This document shows, piece after piece, positions 34,289 to 42,195 of a stretch of 42,274 bases of DNA; positions within the stretch are counted from its first letter, which is position 1, and every line of letters starts with the position of its first letter. The stretch comes from an uncultured Sphingomonas sp. Its GTDB lineage: Bacteria > Pseudomonadota > Alphaproteobacteria > Sphingomonadales > Sphingomonadaceae. A model generated the notes under the pieces. That model was not told the DNA's origin. It ran no database searches and worked only from the letters and a program-made list of their open reading frames with translations. The position numbers and the translations under genes were made by a program. The stretch is taken from contig CAJYKB010000005.1 of NCBI GenBank assembly GCA_913774925.1, positions 1 through 42,274 on the forward strand, written 5' to 3'.

Positions 34289-34843
34289 ATGTCGATTCTG
34301 TCCGATCGCTGGATCCGCGACCGCGCGCGTGCCGACGGGATGATCGAGCCCTTCGTCGAGGCGCAACGCCGCGATGGCTGCATCAGCTACGGCCTGTCGA
34401 GCTACGGCTATGACGCCCGCGTGGCGGACGAGTTCAAGATCTTCACCAACGTCGACAATGCGCTCGTTGACCCGAAGGACTTCGCCGCCAACAGCTTCGT
34501 CGATCGCAAGACCGACGTGTGCATCATCCCGCCCAACAGCTTCGCCCTGGCGCGGACGGTGGAATATTTCCGCGTGCCGCGCGACGTCCTCGTCATCTGC
34601 CTCGGCAAGTCGACCTATGCGCGCTGCGGCATCATCGTGAACGTCACCCCGCTCGAACCCGGCTGGGAGGGGCATGTGACGCTGGAATTCTCGAACACCA
34701 CCCCTTTGCCCGCCAAGATCTATGCCAACGAGGGCGCGTGCCAGTTCCTGTTCCTGCAGGGAAACGAACCCTGCGAGGTGAGCTATTCCGATCGCGCGGG
34801 CAAATATATGGGGCAGCGCGGGGTTACATTGCCAAGACTTTGA
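34289..34843 (+). CDS. dcd: dCTP deaminase
   Basis: The enzyme converts dCTP to dUTP and ammonia, feeding dTMP synthesis. The 184-aa length is standard. Family motifs are present: [12 protein letters not shown] near residues 33-44, [11 protein letters not shown] with the conserved Arg, the catalytic-Glu region [12 protein letters not shown], and the C-terminal KYMGQRG. The extended match to the monofunctional trimeric group supports deamination only, with a separate dUTPase elsewhere. The ATG at 34289 is the only sensible start. The 246 bases downstream to the next gene hold no reading frame I trust. Confidence 0.96.
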   Translation: MSILSDRWIRDRARADGMIEPFVEAQRRDGCISYGLSSYGYDARVADEFKIFTNVDNALVDPKDFAANSFVDRKTDVCIIPPNSFALARTVEYFRVPRDVLVICLGKSTYARCGIIVNVTPLEPGWEGHVTLEFSNTTPLPAKIYANEGACQFLFLQGNEPCEVSYSDRAGKYMGQRGVTLPRL

Positions 34844-35050
34844 CGACCCCGACGCGTCGCATAAATCCTCCGTCTATGCGTGCAACAAGCTGACGCCGAT
34901 TCATTGGCGCCGCTCATGTCCGGTAATAACGCTACGACTTTCCATAAGAACCGGATCACTTGGGCGCGAACCTGTCACGGGTTCGACGTGTCCGGGATCG
35001 ATCGCGAGTCCCCCCAACGACAAACTGGCCGATGATGGACATTTGAGCGA

Positions 35051-35074
35051 GGCAACGCCGCAACAGGCGTTGCC
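35051..35074. other. Perfect stem-loop downstream of the TPR-like gene
   Basis: GGCAACGCC-gcaaca-GGCGTTGCC is a perfect 9-bp stem, 15 bases after the stop of the minus-strand gene at 35090. No U run follows on either strand, so termination is possible but not shown. It is also downstream of dcd on the plus strand. Confidence 0.5.
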
Positions 35075-35089
35075 CCGATGTCACATTGG

Positions 35090-35437
35090 TCAGCGAGCGG
35101 CGATCGAGGAGGTCAACCGCATCATCCCCCGCTCGGCCACGGCATGCGACGACGCCACATTGCCATCGGGAAGGTCGAGCGCGACCGCATCGCGTGCCAG
35201 CACCTCGCCGTACAGCGCGCGGGCCTCGGCGATGCGGCCCGTGCGGGCGAACACGGCCGCCTGATTGAGCATCAATTCGGGGCGGTTTGGATAGATGGCT
35301 CGCTCGCGCGCCAGCGTGGCCTGCGCCTGCGACAGGTCGCCCGCCGCGATCGCCTGATAGCCGTTCCTGTCCTTCGCCATCGCCGGCACTGCCATGACGG
35401 TGGCCGCTGCAACGGTCGCTCCTATCAACATCCGCAT
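35090..35437 (-). CDS. Small exported TPR-like protein
   Basis: The 115-aa protein starts with a signal peptide (MRMLIGATVAAATVMAVPAM, cut near AMA-K). The mature part has one clear tetratricopeptide-like helix pair (PELMLNQAAVFARTGRIAEARALYGEVLARD, given here as two parts: PELMLNQAAVFARTG, then RIAEARALYGEVLARD), preceded by a weaker one (AIAAGDLSQAQATLARER). It probably acts as a small periplasmic protein-interaction module. The ATG at 35437 has GGAGG at five bases. A palindrome lies 51 bases upstream. The function is unknown. Confidence 0.85.
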   Translation of the reverse strand: MRMLIGATVAAATVMAVPAMAKDRNGYQAIAAGDLSQAQATLARERAIYPNRPELMLNQAAVFARTGRIAEARALYGEVLARDAVALDLPDGNVASSHAVAERGMMRLTSSIAAR

Positions 35438-35487
35438 CCCAACCTCCTGCCGCTTCTACCTCCGCCCAACGCTTCGGTTACGGTTTT

Positions 35488-35505
35488 GTGACAGGAGGGT
35501 GTCAC
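35488..35505. promoter_or_regulatory. Palindromic operator candidate
   Basis: GTGACA-GGAGGG-TGTCAC is a perfect 6-bp inverted repeat with a 6-base spacer, 51 bases upstream of the small TPR-like gene. Geometry suits a dimeric regulator. Found by eye; no second copy of the same form was noticed in the window. Confidence 0.4.
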
Positions 35506-35596
35506 TTTCGAGACAGCAGCGCAAGTCAATTCGCGTCATCAAAATGAAACATTGGCGCGCCGCTGAAGTGCTCGTCAGGCGAAGGTCATTGGCACG

Positions 35597-35624
35597 AAAA
35601 AGGGCGGCCCCGAGGGGACCGCCC
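35597..35624 (-). terminator. Intrinsic terminator of the tonB-exbB-exbD-exbD operon
   Basis: On the minus strand a G/C-rich hairpin (GGGCGG, bulged base, CCCC with GGGG, CCGCCC; 35602-35624) is followed by five U (35601-35597). It lies 48 bases after the last exbD stop and ends the operon. Confidence 0.85.
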
Positions 35625-35672
35625 ATTCATCGCTTTCCAGTCAGCCGAACGTCGTGACGACGCGCAGGCGTA

Positions 35673-36101
35673 TCAGAAATCGCGGTAATATTGCTCGTTG
35701 CCGACAAAGCCCAGCTTGGTCACGTTGGACCGCTTGATCTCCGCCAGCGTCTGATCGACCACCTCGTAGCGGGTCGCCGGATCGGGCTGGAACTGGAGTT
35801 CCGGCTCCGGGTTCATCGCCGCCGACTGGTCCAGATACTGGCGCAGCAGCGTCGGGTTCACCGGCGTGCCGTTCCAGGTGACATTGCCCGCGACGTCGAT
35901 CGCGATCTTGTTCTTGATCGGGTCGACCGGGGGTTTGACCGCATTCGGGTCGTTGACCGGCAGATCCACCTTCACCGCGTGCGTCTGGATCGGGATGGTG
36001 ATGATGAACATGATGAGGAGCACGAGCATGACGTCGATCAACGGCGTCGTGTTCATGTCCATCATCGGCTCGCCGTCGTCGCGGCCTGCACTCATTGCCA
36101 T
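35673..36101 (-). CDS. exbD: ExbD/TolR-family energy transducer subunit (second copy)
   Basis: Part of the inner-membrane motor that uses the proton gradient to energise TonB. The 142-aa protein has a short cytoplasmic N-terminus, one membrane helix at about 20-40 carrying the essential Asp (MNTTPLIDVMLVLLIMFIIT, Asp near 23), and a periplasmic domain. The ATG at 36101 has AGGAG upstream. It is the last gene of the operon, 23 bases after another exbD, and is followed by a clear terminator. Two different ExbD proteins in one operon are seen in sphingomonads and xanthomonads. Confidence 0.94.
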   Translation of the reverse strand: MAMSAGRDDGEPMMDMNTTPLIDVMLVLLIMFIITIPIQTHAVKVDLPVNDPNAVKPPVDPIKNKIAIDVAGNVTWNGTPVNPTLLRQYLDQSAAMNPEPELQFQPDPATRYEVVDQTLAEIKRSNVTKLGFVGNEQYYRDF

Positions 36102-36124
36102 GTCAGAATACTCCTAAATGGCCG

Positions 36125-36610
36125 TCAGAGGCGCGTTGCTTCGCCGCCGGGAGGCGGTTCGGAGATGAAGCCGACCTTTGCGAAGCCTGCCATCTGCATG
36201 TTGTAGATCGCACCCGCCACGCAGCGCCACGGCACATTCACGTCCGCACGCACATGCGCCTCGGGCAATTCCAGATCGGGATTGCCCACGCCGCCCTGGC
36301 GCTCGATCTCGGTCTTCAACTTGGCCACCGCGCGGTCCAGCAGTTCCTGGTGCGTCACCTTGGTGAGGCCCCAATAGACCTGGCAGGTGCCGTCCGAGGC
36401 CGCGTTGATCGAGAGCGAGACGTTCTCGGGCTTCGTGGTGGTAGGGTCGAACCGCACCTGGGGAAGCTTCAGCTTCACCGTCTGCACCACGACCGGCACC
36501 GCGATTAGGAAGATGATGAGGAGAACCAGCATGACGTCCACGAGGGGCGTCGTGTTGATGTCCGACATCGGTTTTTCGTCAGTGGCGTCGCCGCCAACGC
36601 TCATCGCCAT
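36125..36610 (-). CDS. exbD: ExbD/TolR-family energy transducer subunit (first copy)
   Basis: The 161-aa protein has the same layout as the other ExbD: a membrane helix with the proton-carrying Asp (INTTPLVDVMLVLLIIFLIA, Asp near 25) and a periplasmic domain. The periplasmic part differs strongly from the second copy, has a longer insert (RQGGVGNPDLELPEAHVRAD), and two cysteines (CQVYWG, RCVAG). It is therefore not a recent duplicate. The two chains may form mixed dimers within ExbB, or serve different TonB partners. Confidence 0.94.
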   Translation of the reverse strand: MAMSVGGDATDEKPMSDINTTPLVDVMLVLLIIFLIAVPVVVQTVKLKLPQVRFDPTTTKPENVSLSINAASDGTCQVYWGLTKVTHQELLDRAVAKLKTEIERQGGVGNPDLELPEAHVRADVNVPWRCVAGAIYNMQMAGFAKVGFISEPPPGGEATRL

Positions 36611-36719
36611 GGATCAGGCTTTCCTATTCCTTCGTCCCGCCGCCGGAGCCCCCTGAGGGGCAAGGCGGCGGCAGGTGATCGACGGGGCGGCCGCCGCGAC
36701 CGCCCCGCATGACCCGGAC

Positions 36720-37514
36720 TTACGAGCGGGTCTGGACGCCGCCCGTCTGGCCCGCGGTGGTGGTCGCCGCCGCCGGCTTCACCGGAGCCTTCGGCGCCGC
36801 GCCGCCGGCGATCGTCGGCTTCACCGCGCCGTTCGAGGCCAGGAAGCCCAGCACGTCGTTGGAGAAGGCCGACAGATCCTCGGCGATCGCCTTGTTGCGG
36901 CGCTGCAGCCAGTTGTAGGCCAGCACCGCGGGAACCGCGACGACCAGGCCGAGCGCGGTCATGATGAGCGCCTCACCGACCGGACCCGCGACCTTGTCGA
37001 TCGAGGGATCGCCCGACGCGCCGATCTTGATCAGCGCGCGGTAGATGCCGACCACGGTGCCGAACAGACCGATGAACGGCGAGGTCGCGCCCACGGTCGC
37101 CAGGAACGCCAGGCCACCGCCCAGCTTCGAGTTGATCGCGGCTTCCGAACGCGCCAGCGAGCCGTGCAGCCAATCGTGCGCCTCGACCGGATCGGTCAGC
37201 TTCGAGTGCTGCTCCTGCGCCGCCAGGCCGTCGTCGACCAGCTGCTTGTAGGCCGAGTTCTTCTCGAGCTTGGCCGAGCCTTCGCGCAGCGAGTTGCTGC
37301 TCCAGAACTGCGAGCGCACGCGCTTCGCCTGGTTGATGATCTTCTGCTGCTCGAACAGCTTCGAGAACAGGATGTAGAAGGACACAACCGACATCACCAC
37401 GAGGATGGTGAACACCGACTGCGAGATGATGCCGCCTTCCTTCAGCGCCTGCTGCAGGCCGAACTGGTTCTCGGCTGCCGCGGTCCCACCCGCGGCGAGG
37501 ATGTTGATGATCAT
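36720..37514 (-). CDS. exbB: ExbB/TolQ/MotA-family proton channel subunit
   Basis: This is the channel-forming scaffold of the TonB motor. The 264-aa protein has a first membrane helix near 30-52 (SQSVFTILVVMSVVSFYILF), a cytoplasmic middle region, and two further helices near 135-155 and 185-205. These include FLATVGATSPFIGLFGTVVG, the family signature. A 40-residue Ala/Pro/Thr-rich tail follows. The ATG has AAGGAAG upstream. It sits between tonB and the first exbD on one strand, so a dedicated TonB-ExbB-ExbD complex is expected. Confidence 0.95.
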   Translation of the reverse strand: MIINILAAGGTAAAENQFGLQQALKEGGIISQSVFTILVVMSVVSFYILFSKLFEQQKIINQAKRVRSQFWSSNSLREGSAKLEKNSAYKQLVDDGLAAQEQHSKLTDPVEAHDWLHGSLARSEAAINSKLGGGLAFLATVGATSPFIGLFGTVVGIYRALIKIGASGDPSIDKVAGPVGEALIMTALGLVVAVPAVLAYNWLQRRNKAIAEDLSAFSNDVLGFLASNGAVKPTIAGGAAPKAPVKPAAATTTAGQTGGVQTRS

Positions 37515-37584
37515 TCGGTTTCTTCCTTAAGCCAGATAAGTTGTCGGCCGGCGATGTTGGTCCGCGCGGCCAGGGTCACGCGGA

Positions 37585-38259
37585 TCAATTCTGTGGCAGC
37601 ACCCACCGCACGGGCAGCGTGTAGCTGGACGCGATCGGATTGCCCGCTGCGTCCTGCGCCGGCGAGAACCGCACGCGGCTCTTGGCGATACGGCAGGTCG
37701 CCTGGTCGAGCGCCGAGGAATTGCTCGACGTGGTAACCACGCAATCGGTGACGCGCCCGTCGGTGCCCACGGTCAGCTTCGCGACGACACGCCCCTGTTC
37801 CTCGGCGCGGATCGCCGAAGGAGGATAGTTGTCGGCACCGAAGAACTGGCCCGGGTTACCCTTCAGACCGGCAGCCTTGCTGACCGCGGGCGGAGCCGGC
37901 GGGGCAGGCGGCGCGGGCGGAGCGGGCGGCGCGATCACCTGCGTCGGCACATAGACCGGCGGCGGGGTCGGCACCGTCGCGACCGTGATGGGCGGCGGGT
38001 TCGGATTCTGCACGATCGGCGGCGGCGACACCACCGGCGGCGGCGTCATCGGCGTGTCGGGCGGCGGGGGCGGCGGCTCCTCCGGCGGCGGGGGCGGTGG
38101 CTCCTCGACGTCGAACGTGTTCAGCTTCTCGACCTGCTTCTTGACGAAATTCGTCGCGAGGCCGGTTATGAAGGCATAGCCGAGGGCAACGTGAATCAGC
38201 GCGACGATCACCAGCGCGCCGACCTTGCCTCCGCTCATCTTCTGGTCAGAATAGGCCAT
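37585..38259 (-). CDS. tonB: TonB energy transducer
   Basis: TonB links the inner-membrane motor to outer-membrane receptors such as the one at 20456. The 224-aa protein has an N-terminal membrane helix (about 13-33, ALVIVALIHVALGYAFITGL), a long periplasmic proline-rich spacer (about 53-128, with EEPPPPPP and repeated PPAPPAP units), and a C-terminal TonB domain (about 140-224, YPPSAIRAEEQGRVVAKLTV and the end VRWVLPQN). It is the first gene of the operon; exbB starts 70 bases after its stop. No Fur box was recognised upstream, so iron control is not shown. Confidence 0.95.
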   Translation of the reverse strand: MAYSDQKMSGGKVGALVIVALIHVALGYAFITGLATNFVKKQVEKLNTFDVEEPPPPPPEEPPPPPPDTPMTPPPVVSPPPIVQNPNPPPITVATVPTPPPVYVPTQVIAPPAPPAPPAPPAPPAVSKAAGLKGNPGQFFGADNYPPSAIRAEEQGRVVAKLTVGTDGRVTDCVVTTSSNSSALDQATCRIAKSRVRFSPAQDAAGNPIASSYTLPVRWVLPQN

Positions 38260-38484
38260 TCAGCAACGAAACTCCCTCATCCTGCGGCCCGTGGCGTGGC
38301 CGGATCGCGACCCGGCCGGGTTGTTAACCTTTACGTAGCGCCCAATAGGCTACCTACAGACACACAAGTCCTATCGCGCGCCTTTTGGGAGCGCAAACGC
38401 TTTGTCGGACGCAACAAACGTACAACCGGACTGCGACGCTTTTATTTCTGTATCGTTTGCGCGTGCGCGTCTATCCCATGGATC

Positions 38485-39402
38485 ATGACAACGCGTATTT
38501 TTTTCCTGTTGCCCGCGCTGGCGCTGGTAAGCGCTACCGTCCTTTCCGCGCCGCTGGCGGCGCAGGAAGCCCCCGCCGCTGCCCCCGCCTCCGCCGCCAC
38601 CCCGCCGACGCTCGGCTATGCGGATCTGGCCGATCTGGTCGCGGCCAGCCCGCTGGTGATCGACGCGACGATTCGCTCCCCGGCGCGAATCAAGGGCGCG
38701 GAGGCCGCCGGAGTCGCGGCGGGCAAGACGCGCTTCTACGTGGAGGCCGATGTCGGCTCGCTGGTGCGCGGCGCCAGCGCGATTCCCGCGCGCGTCGGCT
38801 GGGTGGTGGACGTAGCGCCCGACTGGCGGGGACGGGTGCCGTCGCTCAAAAAGCGTCGCGTCCTGGCCTTCGCGCGTCCCGTAGCGGGACAGCCGGGTCA
38901 GGTTCAGTTGGTCCAGCCCGGCGCGCAACATGACTGGAGCGCCGCGCTGGAGCAGCGGGTGCGCGCGATCGCCTCCGAATTCGCCGCGCCGGATGCGCCG
39001 CCGGTCGTCACCGGGGTGCGCAGCGCCTTCCATGTCCCCGGCGCGCTGCCGGGCGAGGGCGAGACGCAGATCTTCCTCAACACGCGCGACAATCGCCCCG
39101 CCGCACTGTCGGTGCTGCGCCGCCCCGGCGAGCAGCCGCGCTGGTCGATCGCGCTCAGCGAGATCGTCGACGATTCGGCGCCCACGCCGCGCCGCGACAC
39201 GCTGCTATGGTATCGGCTGGCCTGCGCGCTTCCCGCGACGCTGCCCGAGGCGAGCACCGCCGCGCTCTCCCCTGACGACGCGGAACAGGCGCGCGCCGAT
39301 TATGGCTTCGTGATCGAACAGCTCGGCCCGTGCCGCGTTGCGCCCCCGGTCGCGGCATCCACCCCGGCGCCTATCCTCAGCGGCGGTGGCGGACCAATGT
39401 GA
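38485..39402 (+). CDS. Exported protein of unknown function
   Basis: The 305-aa protein has a signal peptide (MTTRIFFLLPALALVSATVL, cut near APLAAQ) and then an Ala/Pro-rich linker. I recognise no domain. The mature part shows LGYADLADLVAASPLVIDAT and a beta-rich central section, and the C-terminal part contains two cysteines (LACALP, GPCRV) that could pair in the periplasm. The ATG at 38485 is chosen because the signal peptide begins there, although no ribosome site is obvious. Its 3' end overlaps the convergent folB by 26 bases. It is divergent from tonB across 225 bases. Confidence 0.8.
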   Translation: MTTRIFFLLPALALVSATVLSAPLAAQEAPAAAPASAATPPTLGYADLADLVAASPLVIDATIRSPARIKGAEAAGVAAGKTRFYVEADVGSLVRGASAIPARVGWVVDVAPDWRGRVPSLKKRRVLAFARPVAGQPGQVQLVQPGAQHDWSAALEQRVRAIASEFAAPDAPPVVTGVRSAFHVPGALPGEGETQIFLNTRDNRPAALSVLRRPGEQPRWSIALSEIVDDSAPTPRRDTLLWYRLACALPATLPEASTAALSPDDAEQARADYGFVIEQLGPCRVAPPVAASTPAPILSGGGGPM

Positions 39403-39757
39403 TGCCGATCGATTCGCCGGCCTCGGCGATCGCCAGCTTGACGATCTTCACCTTCACGCGCCGGACGCGCACGTCTTGGAGGAACAAGGTCTCGGCGATG
39501 TGATCGGCGACCGCCTCGATCAGCGTGAAGTGCCCGGCGGTCGACAAAGCGTCGGTCGCGGCATGCTTCAGGTCGAGATAGTTCTTCGACGCCGACAAGG
39601 GCGTGTCGGGCGCGAATCGCTCAGGTGCGTCGAGCAACACGGTGAGCGCGATGCGCAGCGGCTGCGGCAGGTGCGTCTCCTCGGAGTAGATGCCGGTCAG
39701 CACCTGCACCTCCAGGTCGTGCACCTCGAGTTCGAGCGTGTCTGGGGCCATGCTCAT
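39377..39757 (-). CDS. folB: Dihydroneopterin aldolase
   Basis: The enzyme cleaves 7,8-dihydroneopterin in tetrahydrofolate synthesis. The 126-aa product has the family start (LEVHDLEVQVLTGIYSEETH, with the conserved Glu pair) and the conserved helix TLIEAVADHIAETLF. The catalytic-Lys region VKVKIVKLAIAEAG is near the end. The ATG at 39757 overlaps the stop of the GST gene (ATGA), so the two are co-translated. The stop lies 26 bases inside the end of the convergent exported-protein gene. No other folate gene is in view. Confidence 0.92.
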   Translation of the reverse strand: MSMAPDTLELEVHDLEVQVLTGIYSEETHLPQPLRIALTVLLDAPERFAPDTPLSASKNYLDLKHAATDALSTAGHFTLIEAVADHIAETLFLQDVRVRRVKVKIVKLAIAEAGESIGITLVRHRR

Positions 39758-40386
39758 GCCGCCGCACTCGGGCGGGCGCCCATCGCGTCGTACCACCGGC
39801 GCAGGTTGGCGGCGTCCTCCCCGACCGTCAGCTTGGCGGCGCGCGCGAAGTCCACGGTCACGAAGGCGGTGATGTCCGCGAAGCTGAAGCGATCGCCCGC
39901 CAGCCACTCGCTCTCGCCCAGCCGCGCGTCGAGGATCGCGACGAACTGCGCCCACATCACCCGGCCACGCTCCGCCAGCGCGGGGATCTGCTCCAGCCGT
40001 GGCCACTGCCCCGCCTCGGCCCGCCCGGCGAATCCGGCGGCGATGTTGCGCAGCGCATAGACCGCGGCGGCATAGCCCTCCGCCTCGACACGCCGGGTCC
40101 AGGCGGTGACGCGCGCAATCTCCACGGGGCGCGCACCGAACAGCGGCGGATCGGGGTGCAGCGCCTCGAAGAAGCGGCAGATGGCGGTCGAATCGCCGAT
40201 CACCTCGCCATCGTCGAGCCGCAGCGCCGGCACCGTGCCGCGCGGATTGATCGCCAGGAACGCGGGCTGCAGATGCTCGCCCGCGCGCAGGTCCACGGTC
40301 ACGCGTTCGACCGAGATCGCCTTTTCGGCAAGATAGATGCGCACCCGCCGCGGGCTGGGCGCGCGATCGGCGTCGTAGAGCTTCAT
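39754..40386 (-). CDS. Glutathione S-transferase
   Basis: The 210-aa protein has an N-terminal thioredoxin-like domain (MKLYDADRAPSPRRVRIYLA, INPRGTVPAL with the cis-Pro, GDSTAICRFFE where the Ser binds glutathione) and a C-terminal helical domain with the N-capping motif FSFADITAF. It conjugates or otherwise uses glutathione; the substrate is unknown. It is divergent from the acetyltransferase gene across 120 bases and coupled to folB downstream. Confidence 0.93.
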   Translation of the reverse strand: MKLYDADRAPSPRRVRIYLAEKAISVERVTVDLRAGEHLQPAFLAINPRGTVPALRLDDGEVIGDSTAICRFFEALHPDPPLFGARPVEIARVTAWTRRVEAEGYAAAVYALRNIAAGFAGRAEAGQWPRLEQIPALAERGRVMWAQFVAILDARLGESEWLAGDRFSFADITAFVTVDFARAAKLTVGEDAANLRRWYDAMGARPSAAA

Positions 40387-40506
40387 TCACATCGTCCGGT
40401 TGCGTTCGTCGCCGTCCGCAATCGTCGTTGCCGATCGGCGGCCCTCGCCCTAAAGCCCGCGCGCCCGGGCGTCCACCCGGCTTGGCGGGCGGAAGGAAGA
40501 GCGGAC

Positions 40507-41013
40507 GTGATCCAGACGGTGCCGATCGCGGCGGTCGACGAGGCGGCGGTGGAGCGACTGCTCGATCGCGCGTTCGGGCCGGATCGGCACGCGCGCACCG
40601 CCTATCGCCTGCGCGCCGGCACGCGGGCGATCGCGGCGCTCAGCTTCGCGATGATCGACGATCACGGCGGGCTGCTCGGATCGATCCAGTGCTGGCCGGT
40701 GCGCTGGGATGGCGACGACGGGACGACGCGACCATTGGTGCTGGTCGGCCCGGTCGCGATCGTGCCCGAACGGCAGCAGGAGGGGCTGGGGCGGCGCCTG
40801 ATGGAAACCGCGCTGGCCGCCGCCGATGACGCGGTGCCGCTGATGCTGATCGGCGATCCCGAATATTACGGGCGATTCTTCGGCTTCGACGCGCAGGCGA
40901 CCGGCGGGTGGCGGCTGCCCGGCCCGGTCGAACGCCATCGGTTGCTGGCGCGCGGCGCTGGCGCCCCCACCGGTGCCGGGGTGATCGCGCCCCGCGTCGT
41001 GGTCGCCGCCTGA
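40507..41013 (+). CDS. GNAT-family N-acetyltransferase
   Basis: The 168-aa protein has the acetyl-CoA-binding signature VGPVAIVPERQQEGLGRR (QxxGxG type) after the fourth strand and the GDPEYYGRFFGF pattern of the YhbS-like group. The start is GTG at 40507, with GGAAGGAAG upstream; no ATG gives a better fit. The acceptor is unknown. It is followed 37 bases later by the DUF1285 gene on the same strand and may share its transcript. Confidence 0.88.
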   Translation: MIQTVPIAAVDEAAVERLLDRAFGPDRHARTAYRLRAGTRAIAALSFAMIDDHGGLLGSIQCWPVRWDGDDGTTRPLVLVGPVAIVPERQQEGLGRRLMETALAAADDAVPLMLIGDPEYYGRFFGFDAQATGGWRLPGPVERHRLLARGAGAPTGAGVIAPRVVVAA

Positions 41014-41050
41014 CCTTTACCCACGGCGGTCGCGCACCTAGGTGAAGGCG

Positions 41051-41611
41051 ATGCCGATGGCCCCGCCCCCCGATTTCGATACGCTGACGATCGCCGAGAT
41101 CGCGCGACTGGCCGAGGAGGATCGCCTGCCGCCGGTCGAACGCTGGCACCCGGCGCATTGCGGCGATAGCGAGATGCGGATCGCACGCGACGGCACCTGG
41201 TTCCATCAAGGGTCGCCGATCGGGCGCGCGGCGATGGTCCGCGCCTTCAGCCGCATCCTGCGCCGCGAGGCCGATGGCGGCTATGTGCTGGTCACGCCGG
41301 CGGAAAAGCTGGACATCGCGGTGGAAGACGCACCGTTCGTCGCGCTGGAGATGAAGGCCGAGGGCGAGGGGCGCGACGCGACGCTGGCGTTCCGGCTGAA
41401 CACCGGCGAACTGGTCACCGCCTCCGCCGCGCATCCGCTGCGCTTCGAGGAGCGCGCGGACGGCCCTCACCCTTATCTGCACGTGCGTGGCGGGCTGGAG
41501 GCGCTGGTCGCGCGCGCGGTCTATTACGATCTGGCCGAACGCGCGCTCGCGGGTGACGACCAGCCGCCGGGCGTGTGGAGCGCGGGCACGTTCTTCGCGT
41601 TGCAGGCGTGA
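41051..41611 (+). CDS. DUF1285 family protein
   Basis: The 186-aa protein matches DUF1285 by its strongly conserved block HCGDSEMRIARDGTWFHQGS, then PIGRAAMVRAFSRILRRE, and the following YVLVTPAEK. No function is established. It lies directly before a CoA pyrophosphatase and a CCA-adding enzyme, an order kept in many alphaproteobacteria. The ATG at 41051 is preceded by AGGTGAAGG; GTG at 41042 is also in frame. Its stop overlaps the next start (GTGA). Confidence 0.9.
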   Translation: MPMAPPPDFDTLTIAEIARLAEEDRLPPVERWHPAHCGDSEMRIARDGTWFHQGSPIGRAAMVRAFSRILRREADGGYVLVTPAEKLDIAVEDAPFVALEMKAEGEGRDATLAFRLNTGELVTASAAHPLRFEERADGPHPYLHVRGGLEALVARAVYYDLAERALAGDDQPPGVWSAGTFFALQA

Positions 41612-42195
41612 CGCTGGCTGAGCGGCTCGCCGCCGCGCTGACCGTCGACGCGGGTCCGCCGGCGCTGACGGGCGACGATACCGATGGCGGCCCCGCCCCG
41701 CCGCTGACGGCGGCGGCGGTGCTGGTGGCGATCACCGAACGGGCGGAGCCGGGCGTGCTCCTGACCCAGCGCACCGAAACGCTGCGCCGTCACGCCGGAC
41801 AGGTCGCCTTCCCCGGCGGACGGCTCGATCCGGGTGAGGATACGATCACCGCGGCGCTGCGCGAGGCGGAGGAGGAGATTGCGCTGCCGCGCGCCGCCGT
41901 CACGGTGATCGGCACGTCCGATGTCTATCGGACCGGCACCGGATTTGCGGTGACGCCGGTGATCGCGACGGTCACGCCCGATCTGCCGCTGGTGCCGAGC
42001 GAGGCGGAAGTCGCGGCGGTGTTCGAGGTGCCGCTGGCCTTCCTGCTGGACGCGGCGAATCATCGTGCGGCCACCGCGATGTATCAGGGGCGGACGCGCC
42101 GCTATGTGGAGATGATGTGGAACGACCGGCGTATCTGGGGCGCGACCGCGGGGATGATCGTCAACCTGTCGCGGCGGCTGCGATGGCCGGCGTGA
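41608..42195 (+). CDS. CoA pyrophosphatase, NUDIX family
   Basis: The 195-aa protein hydrolyses CoA or its derivatives. It carries the CoA-specific motif LLTQRTETLRRHAGQVAFPG (51-70) running into the Nudix box (Gly71, Glu77, REAEEEIAL at 85-93, where the box Gly is Ala). The start is GTG at 41608, overlapping the DUF1285 stop, which implies coupling; an upstream in-frame GTG at 41575 is less likely. The CCA-adding enzyme start overlaps its end. Confidence 0.92.
   Translation: MTLAERLAAALTVDAGPPALTGDDTDGGPAPPLTAAAVLVAITERAEPGVLLTQRTETLRRHAGQVAFPGGRLDPGEDTITAALREAEEEIALPRAAVTVIGTSDVYRTGTGFAVTPVIATVTPDLPLVPSEAEVAAVFEVPLAFLLDAANHRAATAMYQGRTRRYVEMMWNDRRIWGATAGMIVNLSRRLRWPA

Noticed and set aside
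35051..35074. Intrinsic terminator
   Set aside because: The stem is perfect but neither strand has a U run after it, so it is listed only as a stem-loop.
34844..35089. Small RNA or tRNA gene after dcd
   Set aside because: No cloverleaf or other known fold was found; short inverted repeats such as CGCATA/TATGCG are too small to support a call.
38260..38484. Fur box upstream of tonB
   Set aside because: No recognisable GATAATGAT-type repeat was found in this region or before the TonB-dependent receptor.
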